Under the pieces are notes generated by a model, which saw only the letters and a list, made by a program, of their open reading frames with translations, was not told where the DNA came from and did not search any database. Source: Shewanella gelidimarina (lineage in GTDB: Bacteria; Pseudomonadota; Gammaproteobacteria; Enterobacterales; Shewanellaceae). Taken from it: a stretch of DNA of 64,000 bases. Positions 18,184 through 27,863 of this stretch are shown piece by piece. Position numbers and translations under genes: made by a program. The first letter of the stretch is position 1. The number at the start of each line of letters is the position of its first letter. The stretch covers positions 1-64,000 of the forward strand of contig NZ_JAKIKW010000019.1 of NCBI RefSeq assembly GCF_023283945.1, in the 5' to 3' direction.

Positions 18184-19755
18184 TTACTGATTCAGGGCTG
18201 TTTTTGCTTGTTTGGTGTCTGTATCGCGGGGTATGGCTTCAACGGTACTGGCATTGAGGTAGAAATTACGGCTAATATCTTTGTTTAAGCATTCACCATC
18301 AATATCCGTTACAGCACCCTTTTCTACCAGTTCGGCAATCAGGTTGTTGCCGCAAGACTGGTAAGCAACGCCGTGAGTGGCATAAGGCGCAACAAAGTGT
18401 TTGGCGTTGGTGAGTTTTTCCATTGCCATCTCGCCCCAACTTGGTGGGGTGGCTGGATCGAGTTCGCCAGATAAAATCAGTGTTGGAATGTCACTGGCAA
18501 TGGCTTGGCTGAAACTGCTATCAACGGCAGGCATATTCCACACAGCACACGATTGCTCGAATGTTTTTAGCATCTCTCGGCCAAAATAGTGCTGATTGGC
18601 ACTGGCGCGCAGCTGTGGTGTTAAGCGTTGCCAGTCTTCAGCGCAGACTACAGAGGCGTGCATTCCCATAGCGATCCCTGCGCCGTCCATCGACATGGCA
18701 TAAAGTCCGGTAATGGGTTGAAAATTACCTTGCGACGCTTGGTGAATAGTATGGGGGATCAGTGCGCGAACACTCGGCGAGTACAGTGCCATACGCAGTG
18801 CACCGTTGAATTTACTGCGGGTCATTGTGAGTTGAGTAGCTTCACCCGTTCTTGGATCGGCAATCATGCTGATTTTTGGTGCCTGTGCCAGTTCAGAATC
18901 CATTTTATCGAGTTCAGCTGCCAGCTGAGGAAACTGATTGTGGCACAGGGTGTTGTTGCTACAATCTTGAATTAACAGATCAAAAGCACGGGCGATAGCA
19001 TCGCCAATGGCCAATACACTTTGCTGCATTGGTACTACACCATCTAATGTGACGGTGGCGATATGTTCAGGGTAGTGACGCATATAAAGCTGTGCCATTC
19101 GTGTGCCATAGGATACGCCGTATAAGTGTAGTTTTTGATAGCCGAGGTGTTGTCTTACGGCTTCAAAATCTCTAAGTGCAGACAAGCTATCGTATTGGGT
19201 GACATCGGCATCAAGCTCATCTAAACATTTTTGTGATTCTTCACCTGCATCAAAGTCACTTTCGTTAATGGCAAGTGGGCTTTCAAAACCATCACCAACA
19301 CATTGAAGGGGGTTTGATTGGCCGGTACCACGTTGGTCGATCAAAATGACATCGTGGGTTTGACGTACCTTGGCCAACATCTGGTCGAAGCCTTTAGCAT
19401 TCTCAATCGCCGATTGACCCGGGCCGCCCGCAATCGCCAGTAGCGCTTCACTTTTACCGCTGCTCTTAATCGCGGGCATGACGACGTAGTGCACCTGAAT
19501 GTGCTTACCTTCAGGTTGGTCATGATCCTCAGGCACACTGATTGAACCACAGTTCATTTGTTCTGAAAGGCCATCAACATAGCAGCGGGTATCTGTGGAA
19601 ATTATCGCTGTGGGTGCACTGAGTGTCAGTGGCTGTGCGTGCACTGTAGGCAGCAGTATTGCTGCCCAAATAACCACCGCTAGAGCGACTTTTTTACGAC
19701 ACGTTAGAGTGGGGTAAACTCTTGCTCGTAGTGGTGAATACATTCCATGATGCAT
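18184..19755 (-). CDS. Secreted alpha/beta hydrolase, TAP (tripeptidyl aminopeptidase) type
   Basis: 523 residues from ATG 19755, preferred over a TTG at 19776 because AAGGAATAAG stands just before it. A signal peptide (KKVALAVVIW through VHA) is followed by an alpha/beta hydrolase with DQRGTGQS, nucleophile elbow GVSYG, acid in LSGELDPATPP and His in YATHGVAY; the C-terminal part is TAP-like. It probably releases N-terminal peptides or proline in the periplasm. It is the first gene of an operon with a NatAB-like ABC transporter. Confidence 0.88.
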   Translation of the reverse strand: MHHGMYSPLRARVYPTLTCRKKVALAVVIWAAILLPTVHAQPLTLSAPTAIISTDTRCYVDGLSEQMNCGSISVPEDHDQPEGKHIQVHYVVMPAIKSSGKSEALLAIAGGPGQSAIENAKGFDQMLAKVRQTHDVILIDQRGTGQSNPLQCVGDGFESPLAINESDFDAGEESQKCLDELDADVTQYDSLSALRDFEAVRQHLGYQKLHLYGVSYGTRMAQLYMRHYPEHIATVTLDGVVPMQQSVLAIGDAIARAFDLLIQDCSNNTLCHNQFPQLAAELDKMDSELAQAPKISMIADPRTGEATQLTMTRSKFNGALRMALYSPSVRALIPHTIHQASQGNFQPITGLYAMSMDGAGIAMGMHASVVCAEDWQRLTPQLRASANQHYFGREMLKTFEQSCAVWNMPAVDSSFSQAIASDIPTLILSGELDPATPPSWGEMAMEKLTNAKHFVAPYATHGVAYQSCGNNLIAELVEKGAVTDIDGECLNKDISRNFYLNASTVEAIPRDTDTKQAKTALNQ

Positions 19756-20326
19756 GATACTTATTCCTTTTTGCAATTTAGCGTATCTACCTGTTCTCCC
19801 CCAAGATGCTTGATTTCAGAGGAAATTGAAAGTGGTTTAAGCGAGGCTTAGAGCGCAGTGCAATAGCGGGTCTATTGCCAAGGTCTTTAACGTAGTTTAA
19901 ATCACTTTTAAGCCCACTCAACGGGAGCGCCTGAGCGGATCCACTTCTGTGTGGCATTGGTTTATAAGGGAACAACCATTATTACCACAATGTGCCTTGA
20001 ATTGACTCGTGAGTGACTATTTTTAATGAGGTAATGACACGTTATTGGCTAACTAAAAGTGCGTGACATGTTTGAAATGGAAAAGGAATGACTCATGCAG
20101 ACTTTTTGTACAGTCGATATACACATTTGTTATTTGATTGTTTCTGTTTTGATTGAGCGGCTTAGCTAAAAATAAATATTGTTAATAGACAGCTGTTCAT
20201 CACCTAAAGCTGGCTTTTTTTATGTTTGACTTAACATAAATAGAGCAAAAGCTCTTAGTTTTTCGGAGAACTTCGAGTAAACTGAGTATAAAGCGGAACA
20301 CTTGTAAGCTAAAAGGTAGTTATTTT
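19756..20326. other. Intergenic region between divergent hydrolase and acyl-CoA synthetase genes
   Basis: It holds the two divergent promoters, which I cannot place with confidence, and one small reading frame at 20095-20169. No RNA gene or repeat is recognised. Confidence 0.35.
20095..20169 (+). CDS. Possible 24-residue hydrophobic micropeptide
   Basis: An ATG preceded by AAAAGGAATGACTC (strong AAGGA, 7-base spacing) opens 24 codons ending in TAA. The peptide has a hydrophobic stretch ICYLIVSVLI. A GC-poor stem with T-run (about 20190-20220) follows. It could be a leader peptide for the acyl-CoA synthetase gene or chance. I recognise no family. Confidence 0.25.
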   Translation: MQTFCTVDIHICYLIVSVLIERLS

Positions 20327-22123
20327 ATGTCACTCGAATCATTTCACGTTATACGTCTCATACAGCAACAGAGTCATGCGCTTGGCGATGCGATAGCACT
20401 CGAAGGATTCGAAATGGCTGCGCCTTGGCACCAAGTTAGCTGGGGCGACTTTGATGTTATCACCTCTAAAATTGCACGGGTGTTAATTCAGTTTGGTATT
20501 CAGTCGCAAGACCGCGCAGTGATCCTTTCACAAAATTGTCCGCAGTGGACATGTGCTGATTTAGGATTATTAAAGGCTAAAGCGGTAGTGGTGCCTATCT
20601 ACCCGACGAGCACTTTGGAACAAGCTGCTTACATCGTTAACGATGCACAAGCCAAGCTTATTTTTGCAGGCGACGCAGAGCAATATGCCATGGCATGTGA
20701 CTTAATTACGCAGTGTGATTCGGTGTCACGTATTGTGGTATTCGATAAAAGCGTGCCACTGACCGATCTGCATAACCACTTCTATTTAGATGATCTCCTG
20801 CAAGGTGAAGTTGATAACGCGGCGGGTGCTGAACTCGATAAGCGGCTCGCTGATACCAATCTTGATGATCTGCTAACGCTTATCTATACCTCGGGCACGA
20901 CTGGTGAACCTAAAGGGGTGATGCTAGATCACCGTAATATAGCGTCAACAGTACGTCAGCACGATAACAAAATGAATTTTGAAACGGGTGATACTTCACT
21001 GGCATTTTTACCCCTAAGCCATGTATTTGAACGTGGCTGGACCTTTTACGTGCTTTCTCGCGGTGGCCACAATGTTTATCTGCAGAATCCAATGGCGGCA
21101 AAAGAGGCTATTACTGCAGTGGGTCCACATACTTTGTGTGTGGTGCCGCGCTTCCTTGAAAAAGTGTATAGCGCCGTCCAAGATAAAGTCAGCAAAGCGC
21201 CCGCTGCGCGCCAGAAGATGTTTGCTTGGGCAATGTCGGTGGGAGAACGTCAATTTGAAGTCGGCCAAGGTCGTGCTAAAGGCTCTTTTGCATTGAGTTT
21301 ACAGTGGCGCTTAGCCAACAAGCTGGTTTATAGCAAGTTGCAGCAAGTGCTGGGCGGGCGTCTGAAATTTATGCCTGTTGGTGGTGCAGCCCTAGATACT
21401 AAGGTCGCCAGCTTTTTCCACAGTATCAACGTGCCTGTGTTATGTGGTTATGGCATGACAGAAACCACCGCTACGGTGACCTGTAATACTCTAGGTAATC
21501 GTGTCACGGGTTCTAATGGTCAGGTATTGCCAGAGACCGAAATTAAGTTGGGTAAAGATAACGAGATTCTAGTGCGCAGCGATACCGTGATGCGCGGTTA
21601 CTATAATCGCCCACAGGAAACGGCTGATACCTTTGAAGATGGCTGGCTTAAAACGGGTGATGCTGGCCATATTGATGCGCAAGGTAACCTCTTTATTACC
21701 GACCGCATTAAAGAGCTAATGAAAACCTCTAACGGTAAGTACATTGCACCGCAGCGAGTCGAAGGTAAAGTGGGATGCTGCCCGTTCATCGAGCAAGTTG
21801 CCATTGTTGCTGATGCGCGTAACTATGTGACCGCCTTGATTGTACCTGCTTTTGAGTCACTTGAAGTGTGGGCAAAAGAGAAGGGGTTACATTACGAGTC
21901 GCCACTGGAGCTGCTACGCCACTCACATGTGGTGGAACATTTTGAAGAGCGGCTAAAGACTCTGCAGACAGAACTCGCAGGGTTTGAGAAGATTAAAAAA
22001 TTCACCTTACTGCCCGATGCTTTTTCAATGGAAGCGGGGTTAATCACGCCCACCATGAAGTTACGCCGTAAGATGATCTACCAGAAATACTCAACAGAAA
22101 TTAACGCGATGTACGGGCGTTAA
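20327..22123 (+). CDS. Long-chain acyl-CoA synthetase, AMP-binding family
   Basis: 598 residues with the AMP-binding P-loop YTSGTTGEPKGV, GYGMTETTATVT, the hinge region GDAGHIDAQGNLFITDR and a conserved lysine late in the chain. Overall length and order match the FAA1/FadD15-type long-chain fatty acid-CoA ligases. It activates fatty acids to acyl-CoA through acyl-AMP at the membrane face. It ends in its own terminator, and a hotdog thioesterase follows. Confidence 0.92.
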   Translation: MSLESFHVIRLIQQQSHALGDAIALEGFEMAAPWHQVSWGDFDVITSKIARVLIQFGIQSQDRAVILSQNCPQWTCADLGLLKAKAVVVPIYPTSTLEQAAYIVNDAQAKLIFAGDAEQYAMACDLITQCDSVSRIVVFDKSVPLTDLHNHFYLDDLLQGEVDNAAGAELDKRLADTNLDDLLTLIYTSGTTGEPKGVMLDHRNIASTVRQHDNKMNFETGDTSLAFLPLSHVFERGWTFYVLSRGGHNVYLQNPMAAKEAITAVGPHTLCVVPRFLEKVYSAVQDKVSKAPAARQKMFAWAMSVGERQFEVGQGRAKGSFALSLQWRLANKLVYSKLQQVLGGRLKFMPVGGAALDTKVASFFHSINVPVLCGYGMTETTATVTCNTLGNRVTGSNGQVLPETEIKLGKDNEILVRSDTVMRGYYNRPQETADTFEDGWLKTGDAGHIDAQGNLFITDRIKELMKTSNGKYIAPQRVEGKVGCCPFIEQVAIVADARNYVTALIVPAFESLEVWAKEKGLHYESPLELLRHSHVVEHFEERLKTLQTELAGFEKIKKFTLLPDAFSMEAGLITPTMKLRRKMIYQKYSTEINAMYGR

Positions 22124-22152
22124 AAGCTGGCATTGGCGCTCATTTACTAACG

Positions 22153-22180
22153 AAAAAGGATGCTCAGGCATCCTTTTTTG
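22153..22180 (+). terminator. Intrinsic terminator of the acyl-CoA synthetase gene
   Basis: AAAAAGGATGC / GCATCCTTTTT stem with TCAG loop, six T, then GTATCTGG. Confidence 0.9.
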
Positions 22181-22293
22181 TATCTGGATAATCCGTTATT
22201 AATAACAGAGTATTTGAACTGGTATAAATTCTGGTTTTATCGGTAGAATGGCAGGCTATTGCCTATCAATAATAAATATAAGGAAGGGATAGA

Positions 22294-22698
22294 GTGGAAC
22301 AAAGCGAATTTAGCCTCACCATACAGCCACGTTTTTGCGAAACAGATGCCTTAGGTCATATCAACAACACGGTGTTTCCTGTGTGGTTCGAAGCGGCACG
22401 TGAGCCGATATTCAAGATATTCAACCCGACTCAAGACTTGTCGAAGTGGAATCTGATCATTGCCGGTTTTACGGTAAATTTTAATGCTCCGACCTACTTC
22501 GCTAGCGATGTTACAGTGAAAACCTGGGTGAACCGCATTGGCAATAGCAGTTTTGAGTTAACGCAAAGCTGCTGGCAAAACGGTAACAAAACAGTCGAAG
22601 CGAAAACATCGGTAGTACATTACGATTATACAGCAGAAAAAAGCGTGGCTTTAAGTGATAGTCTCCGTGAGCAATTAGCTAAGCTAACCGGCGGCTAA
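22294..22698 (+). CDS. Hotdog-fold acyl-CoA thioesterase (4HBT family)
   Basis: 134 residues from GTG 22294 with AAGGAAGGGA upstream. The active-site region CETDALGHINNTVFPVWFEAAR is the 4-hydroxybenzoyl-CoA thioesterase signature, with the catalytic Asp in ETD. It hydrolyses acyl-CoA thioesters in the cytosol. It follows the acyl-CoA synthetase, and a paralogue is encoded at 23060 on the other strand. Confidence 0.88.
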   Translation: MEQSEFSLTIQPRFCETDALGHINNTVFPVWFEAAREPIFKIFNPTQDLSKWNLIIAGFTVNFNAPTYFASDVTVKTWVNRIGNSSFELTQSCWQNGNKTVEAKTSVVHYDYTAEKSVALSDSLREQLAKLTGG

Positions 22699-22719
22699 AC
22701 TTATGCTATTTGAGCTGCT

Positions 22720-22995
22720 CTATGTTGAGGTTAAAAACTTCTGTACATACCAGCAGCTCGCTTCAACCTGTAAACCTTGTGATTTGGCCCAGCTAAGGCC
22801 ATGGCGCACTAATTTTTCCGCTAGACCTTTGCCTCGTAGTTCATTTGGCACAAAGGTACTGCTGAAGTTGCACCGTCCAGAGCCGGATATTACGTTAGGG
22901 TCGTTAACCATAGCATAGCACAGCACAGCTTGAGTATTATTGACGTTGACAACAAATCGATTTTCATCAACTAAATGAATAACGTGTTCACTCAT
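22720..22995 (-). CDS. Small GNAT-like N-acetyltransferase (NATD1/YidJ type)
   Basis: 91 residues with STFVPNELRGKGLAEKLV, the acetyl-CoA pyrophosphate loop of the short GCN5-related family, and a C-terminal ASCWYVQKF. These one-domain proteins lack part of the full GNAT fold, and their substrates are unknown. It lies convergent to the thioesterase at 22294 and 64 bases after the one at 23060. Confidence 0.85.
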   Translation of the reverse strand: MSEHVIHLVDENRFVVNVNNTQAVLCYAMVNDPNVISGSGRCNFSSTFVPNELRGKGLAEKLVRHGLSWAKSQGLQVEASCWYVQKFLTST

Positions 22996-23059
22996 CGTTT
23001 ATTCCTCTTGTTCGAGCATACAGGCAAGGCTGATGTCATCAACGACTACAATAGCAGCG

Positions 23060-23488
23060 TTATGCTTGTTGGTAGGTCTTTAGTGCATCAAGCAGTTGTG
23101 GTGTAAGCGTGGCCTTTTGGCCCGTTTTAAAATTAAACATGACGACTTGAGATGCACCAATGGTGGTGACGGCTTGCTGGCTTTGGCTAAAAACATGATA
23201 GTGCATCATGAACCGGTTATCTTTAATGTTGCTTATGCTAACGCCGACAATTAAGGTATCTGGAAAGGTCACTGGACGCTTATAGCGTGCTTGGTTTTCG
23301 CTGATGACGGGGCCGATAGAGGTTTTTTGTAGATCTTCGAGCAAGTTTATTTGGTTAAAAAAATCGATTCTTGCGGTCTCGAAGTAACGAAAATAAACCA
23401 CATTGTTGACGTGTTGCAAGGCATCCATTTCGCCCCAAGCGACGTTAATTGCGGTATTGATTGGGTATTGCTGGAGAAACTTATCCAT
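23060..23488 (-). CDS. Hotdog-fold acyl-CoA thioesterase (4HBT family)
   Basis: 142 residues with VAWGEMDALQHVNNVVYFRYFE, the 4HBT signature with catalytic Asp. It is related to the protein at 22294 but clearly different in sequence. It is likely the first gene of a short minus-strand unit with the acetyltransferase at 22720. Confidence 0.88.
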   Translation of the reverse strand: MDKFLQQYPINTAINVAWGEMDALQHVNNVVYFRYFETARIDFFNQINLLEDLQKTSIGPVISENQARYKRPVTFPDTLIVGVSISNIKDNRFMMHYHVFSQSQQAVTTIGASQVVMFNFKTGQKATLTPQLLDALKTYQQA

Positions 23489-23606
23489 AATGATCTCTTT
23501 TCGTTAGCCTAGCTTGATTGTTATTCAAACACTTGTTTGATTAATAGTCAGCATAACAGCATGCCTCAGTGACAACAAGGACTAGAAAAGCGAATTTTAG
23601 CCACAA

Positions 23607-23633
23607 AAAAAGGCATTCAATGAATGCCTTTCA
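23607..23633 (-). terminator. Intrinsic terminator of mtnC
   Basis: On the minus strand AAAGGCATTCA / TGAATGCCTTT is followed by TTTTT and GTGGCTA, similar to the tail of other terminators in the window. It stands about 17 bases after the mtnC stop. Confidence 0.8.
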
Positions 23634-23649
23634 AGTCATTTATAGCGTG

Positions 23650-24327
23650 TTAGATATCAAGCTCTGCAAAGCTGCTAACCTGCTTAAAGTCACCAGTGCG
23701 CTGGCTATCGTCACGTACCATTTGTGCTACGTTCAAACCTGCTTCACTGGCTGCTTTTAACTCTTCTAGCACGTCAGAAACAAATAGGATCTGCTTCGGG
23801 CTAAGGCTGATAGTGTTAAGGATATTGCAATAAGCCTGTTTAAAGCGTTTGTTGCCGGTGCGGGTATCGAAATGACCATTGAATTTATCGGTTAAGTCGC
23901 CTGCATCGCTATTACCAAACAGCAGTTTTTGCGCATCAACAGAACCTGATGAGAAGCTATAAACGCGTAAGCCTTTTTGCTTGTAGCCATCAAGCGCTTC
24001 GATAAAGTCTGGAAAGATATGACCTTTAAATTCACCGTTAGCGTAACCTTGTTTCCAGATAAGGCCTTGAATGGTTTTTAGTGGCGTCGCTTTGCGATCC
24101 TCGCTAATCCACTGCAACAAAATTTCAGTCACACGAACAAGATCTGCATCCGGCTCAAGCGCAATGTCTTGCACATCACAAATGCAGTTTTCAACTAACA
24201 CATTATGTTGGTTTTCTTCAAGAAAAGCGGGTAAAGCCTTAGCTGAATAAGGAAAAAGGATATCCTCAATAAAGTTAAGATCGGTAGTTGTACCGGCTGT
24301 ATCTACGACAATGGCTCTGATACCCAT
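23650..24327 (-). CDS. mtnC: Acireductone synthase (enolase-phosphatase E1)
   Basis: 225 residues, the family length, opening with the HAD motif [10 protein letters not shown] (nucleophile Asp) and carrying VYSFSSGSV and [13 protein letters not shown]. It enolises and dephosphorylates 2,3-diketo-5-methylthiopentyl-1-phosphate in methionine salvage. The other mtn genes are not in the window. Confidence 0.92.
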   Translation of the reverse strand: MGIRAIVVDTAGTTTDLNFIEDILFPYSAKALPAFLEENQHNVLVENCICDVQDIALEPDADLVRVTEILLQWISEDRKATPLKTIQGLIWKQGYANGEFKGHIFPDFIEALDGYKQKGLRVYSFSSGSVDAQKLLFGNSDAGDLTDKFNGHFDTRTGNKRFKQAYCNILNTISLSPKQILFVSDVLEELKAASEAGLNVAQMVRDDSQRTGDFKQVSSFAELDI

Positions 24328-24936
24328 GATGTTTGGTTACTCCGCAATGTGCTATTAACTGTAGTTGAGCTTTGTTTATTGTTCAGATCCTAAGCTGAAA
24401 TGGTCTGCTTGGCTAGTTTATTCGGGCCTCTTGTTGTAGTTAATTTTCAGTTTTATGTACAGTTTTATTAAATGGTGGTGTATCTGTGACGTTACTACAA
24501 AGTGGCAATTAGTCACTTTGTCTGAAGTTATCGGCAACATATTGATGAAGGTTTATGTAAGTGATTGCTTTTAATGTTCTTTAGCTGTTTGGTGTTCAAT
24601 TGGGGTGATGGGAGCTTTAATGCTCACGCTTAAATACTGACTAGGAGTGTTTGATCAAAAAATGTCATGTTTTAGTTTCCAGCACCTAAGGATAGAGATG
24701 GCGTGAATACTGTAAGTGATGCGACGTATCCAGCATCCTCGTTATGGGGGTTATTGTTCAGCAATAGGTAAAGACACTTCGTAGCCAACCCTTTTGAGCG
24801 GTACGCATGATGGGGTGAGTCATATGAGGAGCTATGCAATACTCAACTACTGATTTTTAGGGATCTAGCGATTAAGATCCAAGCCATAGCGCCGCAGAAT
24901 AACGACCATCATTTTTAACGTCATATTAATCATGCT
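24328..24936. other. Intergenic region, 609 bases
   Basis: I find no reading frame with a credible ribosome site, no tRNA and no strong hairpin here. It lies upstream of mtnC and downstream of the transglycosylase gene, both on the minus strand, so it must hold the mtnC promoter. It could be the site of a lost gene. Confidence 0.3.
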
Positions 24937-25956
24937 CTAGAGATATTTTTTCTGTTTACTACTGACTTTCTTTAAGTAGTTACGGGTTTCTTGGCGGTGA
25001 TGTCGATGGGTTAAGAACCAATAAAATTCACTGACGGTCATCTTGTTAATCCGTGCCAGCGCTTTAGTACGATTGCCTTGTGAATCTAAACTCTTCCAGA
25101 GATTACCCGCACCACCGTTATAGCTAGATATCACCGCATATTCGCGCTTCTTAGGGTGGTGAATACCTGATAGGTAGCGACTTGATAATATCTTTAAATA
25201 AGCGGTACCGACTTCAATATTTTTTTCAGGATCGTATAAGTAAGCTGAAGAAGGGGTGTGCTTATAGCCCTTCACTAAAGAGAAGTAATCGCGGCCAGCA
25301 GTATTGGCTTTGATTTGCATTAATCCTAATGCGTTGGAACGCGATCTGGCTAATGGGTTAAACGCGCTTTCAGTTTCAATAATGGCCATTATCAGGTCAG
25401 TATTGATACCGTGTTTTTGGCCTGAGTTACGGGCAAAGTTAATGTATTTACCGCTGGCAATTTTGCTGTGGTTTTTAACCATGTAGATAGCGACGCGGAA
25501 GCGTGAGTTAACTTTTTGGCTGTTATTGACTAAGTAATCAGCGTAACGCGAGGCACGCCACTCGAACTCAATCGGTTTACTGTCTTGATCTCTTACTTGC
25601 CCCCAAAAAAAAGGCTTCTTTTTATTGCTGATTAAGCCAAAGTCTTGCGCGGTTTGTGCATCAATCACTTTAGGGTCTATTTGGGTCAGTAACACCTGCA
25701 CTACAGCTTGTTTAAGCTGCGCTTTACTACGAGTCTCAACCAGAATTAAGCCGCGTTTAAAGTCGACATAGGTTGAGGCCTGTTCACTCTCATTGAATAC
25801 TAATACTGATGGCAGCACTGGCCGCGAGTTTACATCTTGCCCTTGGTATTCTCGTAATAATGCAGCGACATCGGTATCATATTTTGTTAGATCCAGCGTA
25901 TTCGCATGGGCACAATAGAAGGGGATTAACAGTAGTAGGAAAAGATATTTAGACAT
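24937..25956 (-). CDS. MltC-like lytic murein transglycosylase
   Basis: 339 residues: a signal peptide (ending CAHA), an MltC N-terminal domain (about 20-165) and a C-terminal SLT goose-lysozyme-like domain with catalytic Glu in MAIIETESAFNP, then ALGLMQIK and SSYNGGAGN. Such enzymes cut the glycan strand to 1,6-anhydromuramic ends. E. coli MltC is a lipoprotein; here the signal reads IPFYCAHANT with no good lipobox, so it may be soluble in the periplasm. Confidence 0.88.
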   Translation of the reverse strand: MSKYLFLLLLIPFYCAHANTLDLTKYDTDVAALLREYQGQDVNSRPVLPSVLVFNESEQASTYVDFKRGLILVETRSKAQLKQAVVQVLLTQIDPKVIDAQTAQDFGLISNKKKPFFWGQVRDQDSKPIEFEWRASRYADYLVNNSQKVNSRFRVAIYMVKNHSKIASGKYINFARNSGQKHGINTDLIMAIIETESAFNPLARSRSNALGLMQIKANTAGRDYFSLVKGYKHTPSSAYLYDPEKNIEVGTAYLKILSSRYLSGIHHPKKREYAVISSYNGGAGNLWKSLDSQGNRTKALARINKMTVSEFYWFLTHRHHRQETRNYLKKVSSKQKKYL

Positions 25957-26057
25957 TTATCAGCGTGTTAGGGTTTCAGTGATTGGATTATACATGGGGA
26001 ATGGCGAATGAGCGCAACCTAGTCATTTTTTAGTAGCCTTATTATCAATCTCAGTCT

Positions 26058-26837
26058 TTATAACGATGACCTAGTGATAATGTTACTGGGCGTTATGCCT
26101 GTATTTTTTTTGAACATACAAATAAAAGCGGATGGGCTTTCGTAACCCAGTTGAAAAGCAATTTCGGTGACCGATTGTCCTCGGTAAAGCAGATGTATCG
26201 CGGCCTGAACTTTTAATCTTTGGCGCCAAGACGTATAACTTATTCCGGTTTCCTTCTTGAAGTTGCGAGAAAGCGTCCGAGCCGAAGCACCAACCAGCTT
26301 GCCCCATTCCTCTAAGCTCTTAATATCATCAGGTGTTTCATTGAGCTGTTGTGCAATATGCAGCAGCTTTACCGAAGTGGGAGACGGTAAGCTGGTTGCA
26401 ACGGCAGGAGCAAGGGTCATGAAGTCACGGATCAATCTTAAATGTCTGCCAGCAGGGCTTTGCCATTCGTAATTTGCAGGTATGTTGAGCGCTTCAATAA
26501 TGAGCATTTTGAGTAAGGGTGAAATACTGATTACTTGAGAAAAATTTGGTAGTTTTGGGGTTTGTTGTTGCTCAAAATAACCGCTGCTAAGTTCGCAATC
26601 GGTTAACACCAACACTTCATGATCGACATGGGAAGGGATCCAGACAGCTTGTTCTGCAGGGCAAATGTATTTTGCTGTTGCTGTTGTTACAAGGATCACT
26701 CCGCGATGGGCGTATAAGAGCTGCCCCCAATCATGTTGATGCAACTCAATAGCAGCCCCTTTTTTGAGACTCCTTTTGACTAAAACAATCGGTCTAGCCA
26801 TTGGTTTAAAGGATTCATCTGATGGGCTGAGTTTCAT
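26058..26837 (-). CDS. AraC-family transcriptional regulator
   Basis: 259 residues: a cupin-like N-terminal domain (about 20-95, with ELHQHDWGQLLYAHRG) and a C-terminal double helix-turn-helix of AraC type (about 160-255, with SARTLSRNFKKETGISYTSW and VTEIAFQLGYESPSAF). It is divergent from the TauE/SafE exporter at 26939, about 100 bases apart, and so likely regulates it. The effector is unknown. Confidence 0.9.
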   Translation of the reverse strand: MKLSPSDESFKPMARPIVLVKRSLKKGAAIELHQHDWGQLLYAHRGVILVTTATAKYICPAEQAVWIPSHVDHEVLVLTDCELSSGYFEQQQTPKLPNFSQVISISPLLKMLIIEALNIPANYEWQSPAGRHLRLIRDFMTLAPAVATSLPSPTSVKLLHIAQQLNETPDDIKSLEEWGKLVGASARTLSRNFKKETGISYTSWRQRLKVQAAIHLLYRGQSVTEIAFQLGYESPSAFICMFKKNTGITPSNIITRSSL

Positions 26838-26938
26838 ATCTGTCCTTTAGTCGATATATGTCGTCCTGTATTCGATAATAGGACGCTGCAGTATCAATGT
26901 AACATCTCCTGTCATCTTATTGTGGAAGGGGGTTATAT

Positions 26939-27757
26939 ATGACTTGGGTCGATCTATTACTGTTGTCTGTTTTAGGGGGAAGTGTCGGTCTTATTGCAGG
27001 CTTACTTGGCGTTGGGGGAGGAGGCATTTTAGTCCCTGTTTTGGCGAGTCTGTTTTTATCCAGAGGTGTGCAACCAGATGTGGCTGTACATCTGTCCTTA
27101 GGGACTGCGATGGCTTCTATTATTGCAACGACCTTTTCAAGTGCACGTGCGCACCATCAAAAGCAAAATGTTGACTGGAAAGTCGTTAAGAATATGGTGC
27201 CGTTTATTTTATTAGGCAGCGTGTTGGCGGCATTACTGATATCAGTCTTGAATACGCTGCTACTTTCATTATTTTTTACTGCTTTTATGGGGTATCTATC
27301 ATTGAGTATGTTGTTAAATCGACTGCCACCAAAAGCCATAAACCAGCAAGGAGGGCATACCAATTTAGTATCGGTTGTCATTGGCGCCGTGTCGACGTTA
27401 ACCGCGATAGGAGGGGGCTCGTTAATTGTTCCCTATTTGGTGAAGCAAGGCATTAATATCAGAAAGGCCGTCGCTAGTTCAGCAGCCATTGGGGTATCAA
27501 TCGCTATTGTTGGCACTAGTGGTTATGTCATTAATGGGATGACATCTTACGGGGGGAGCTCTACAGCATTACCTTGGGCGTTAGGATTCATCCATCTACC
27601 CTCGGTGGTCATTATATCGATAAGCGGTTTTTTAGCCGCTCCTTTGGGGGTGAAACTATCGGGTAGGATCCCTCAACTGCTGCTCAAGAAGCTATTCGGT
27701 CTACTGTTGTTTGTGATCAGCTTAAAGATGCTATTCAACATATTGGCAGTAGTCTAA
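26939..27757 (+). CDS. TauE/SafE family membrane exporter
   Basis: 272 residues, about eight helices in two repeats, each with a glycine-rich re-entrant motif: GLLGVGGGGILVPVL near the start and TAIGGGSLIVPYL in the second half. The family moves sulfite, sulfoacetate or other organic anions. The divergent AraC-type gene may control it. Confidence 0.9.
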   Translation: MTWVDLLLLSVLGGSVGLIAGLLGVGGGGILVPVLASLFLSRGVQPDVAVHLSLGTAMASIIATTFSSARAHHQKQNVDWKVVKNMVPFILLGSVLAALLISVLNTLLLSLFFTAFMGYLSLSMLLNRLPPKAINQQGGHTNLVSVVIGAVSTLTAIGGGSLIVPYLVKQGINIRKAVASSAAIGVSIAIVGTSGYVINGMTSYGGSSTALPWALGFIHLPSVVIISISGFLAAPLGVKLSGRIPQLLLKKLFGLLLFVISLKMLFNILAVV

Positions 27758-27812
27758 AGGGAACTCTTCAAAAAATGCTTATTTAGGCTGGGTAGCGTAA
27801 ATTCTAGATTCG

Positions 27813-27849
27813 TTTAGTCCATGGGAAAGTGAATATCCCATGGACTAAA
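27813..27849. terminator. 14-bp perfect inverted repeat between convergent genes
   Basis: TTTAGTCCATGGGA and TCCCATGGACTAAA with a 9-base loop stand between the TauE exporter (plus) and the DUF3240 gene (minus). The position fits a two-way terminator, though no long T-run follows. Confidence 0.55.
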
Positions 27850-27863
27850 TATTCGACTCTCGA

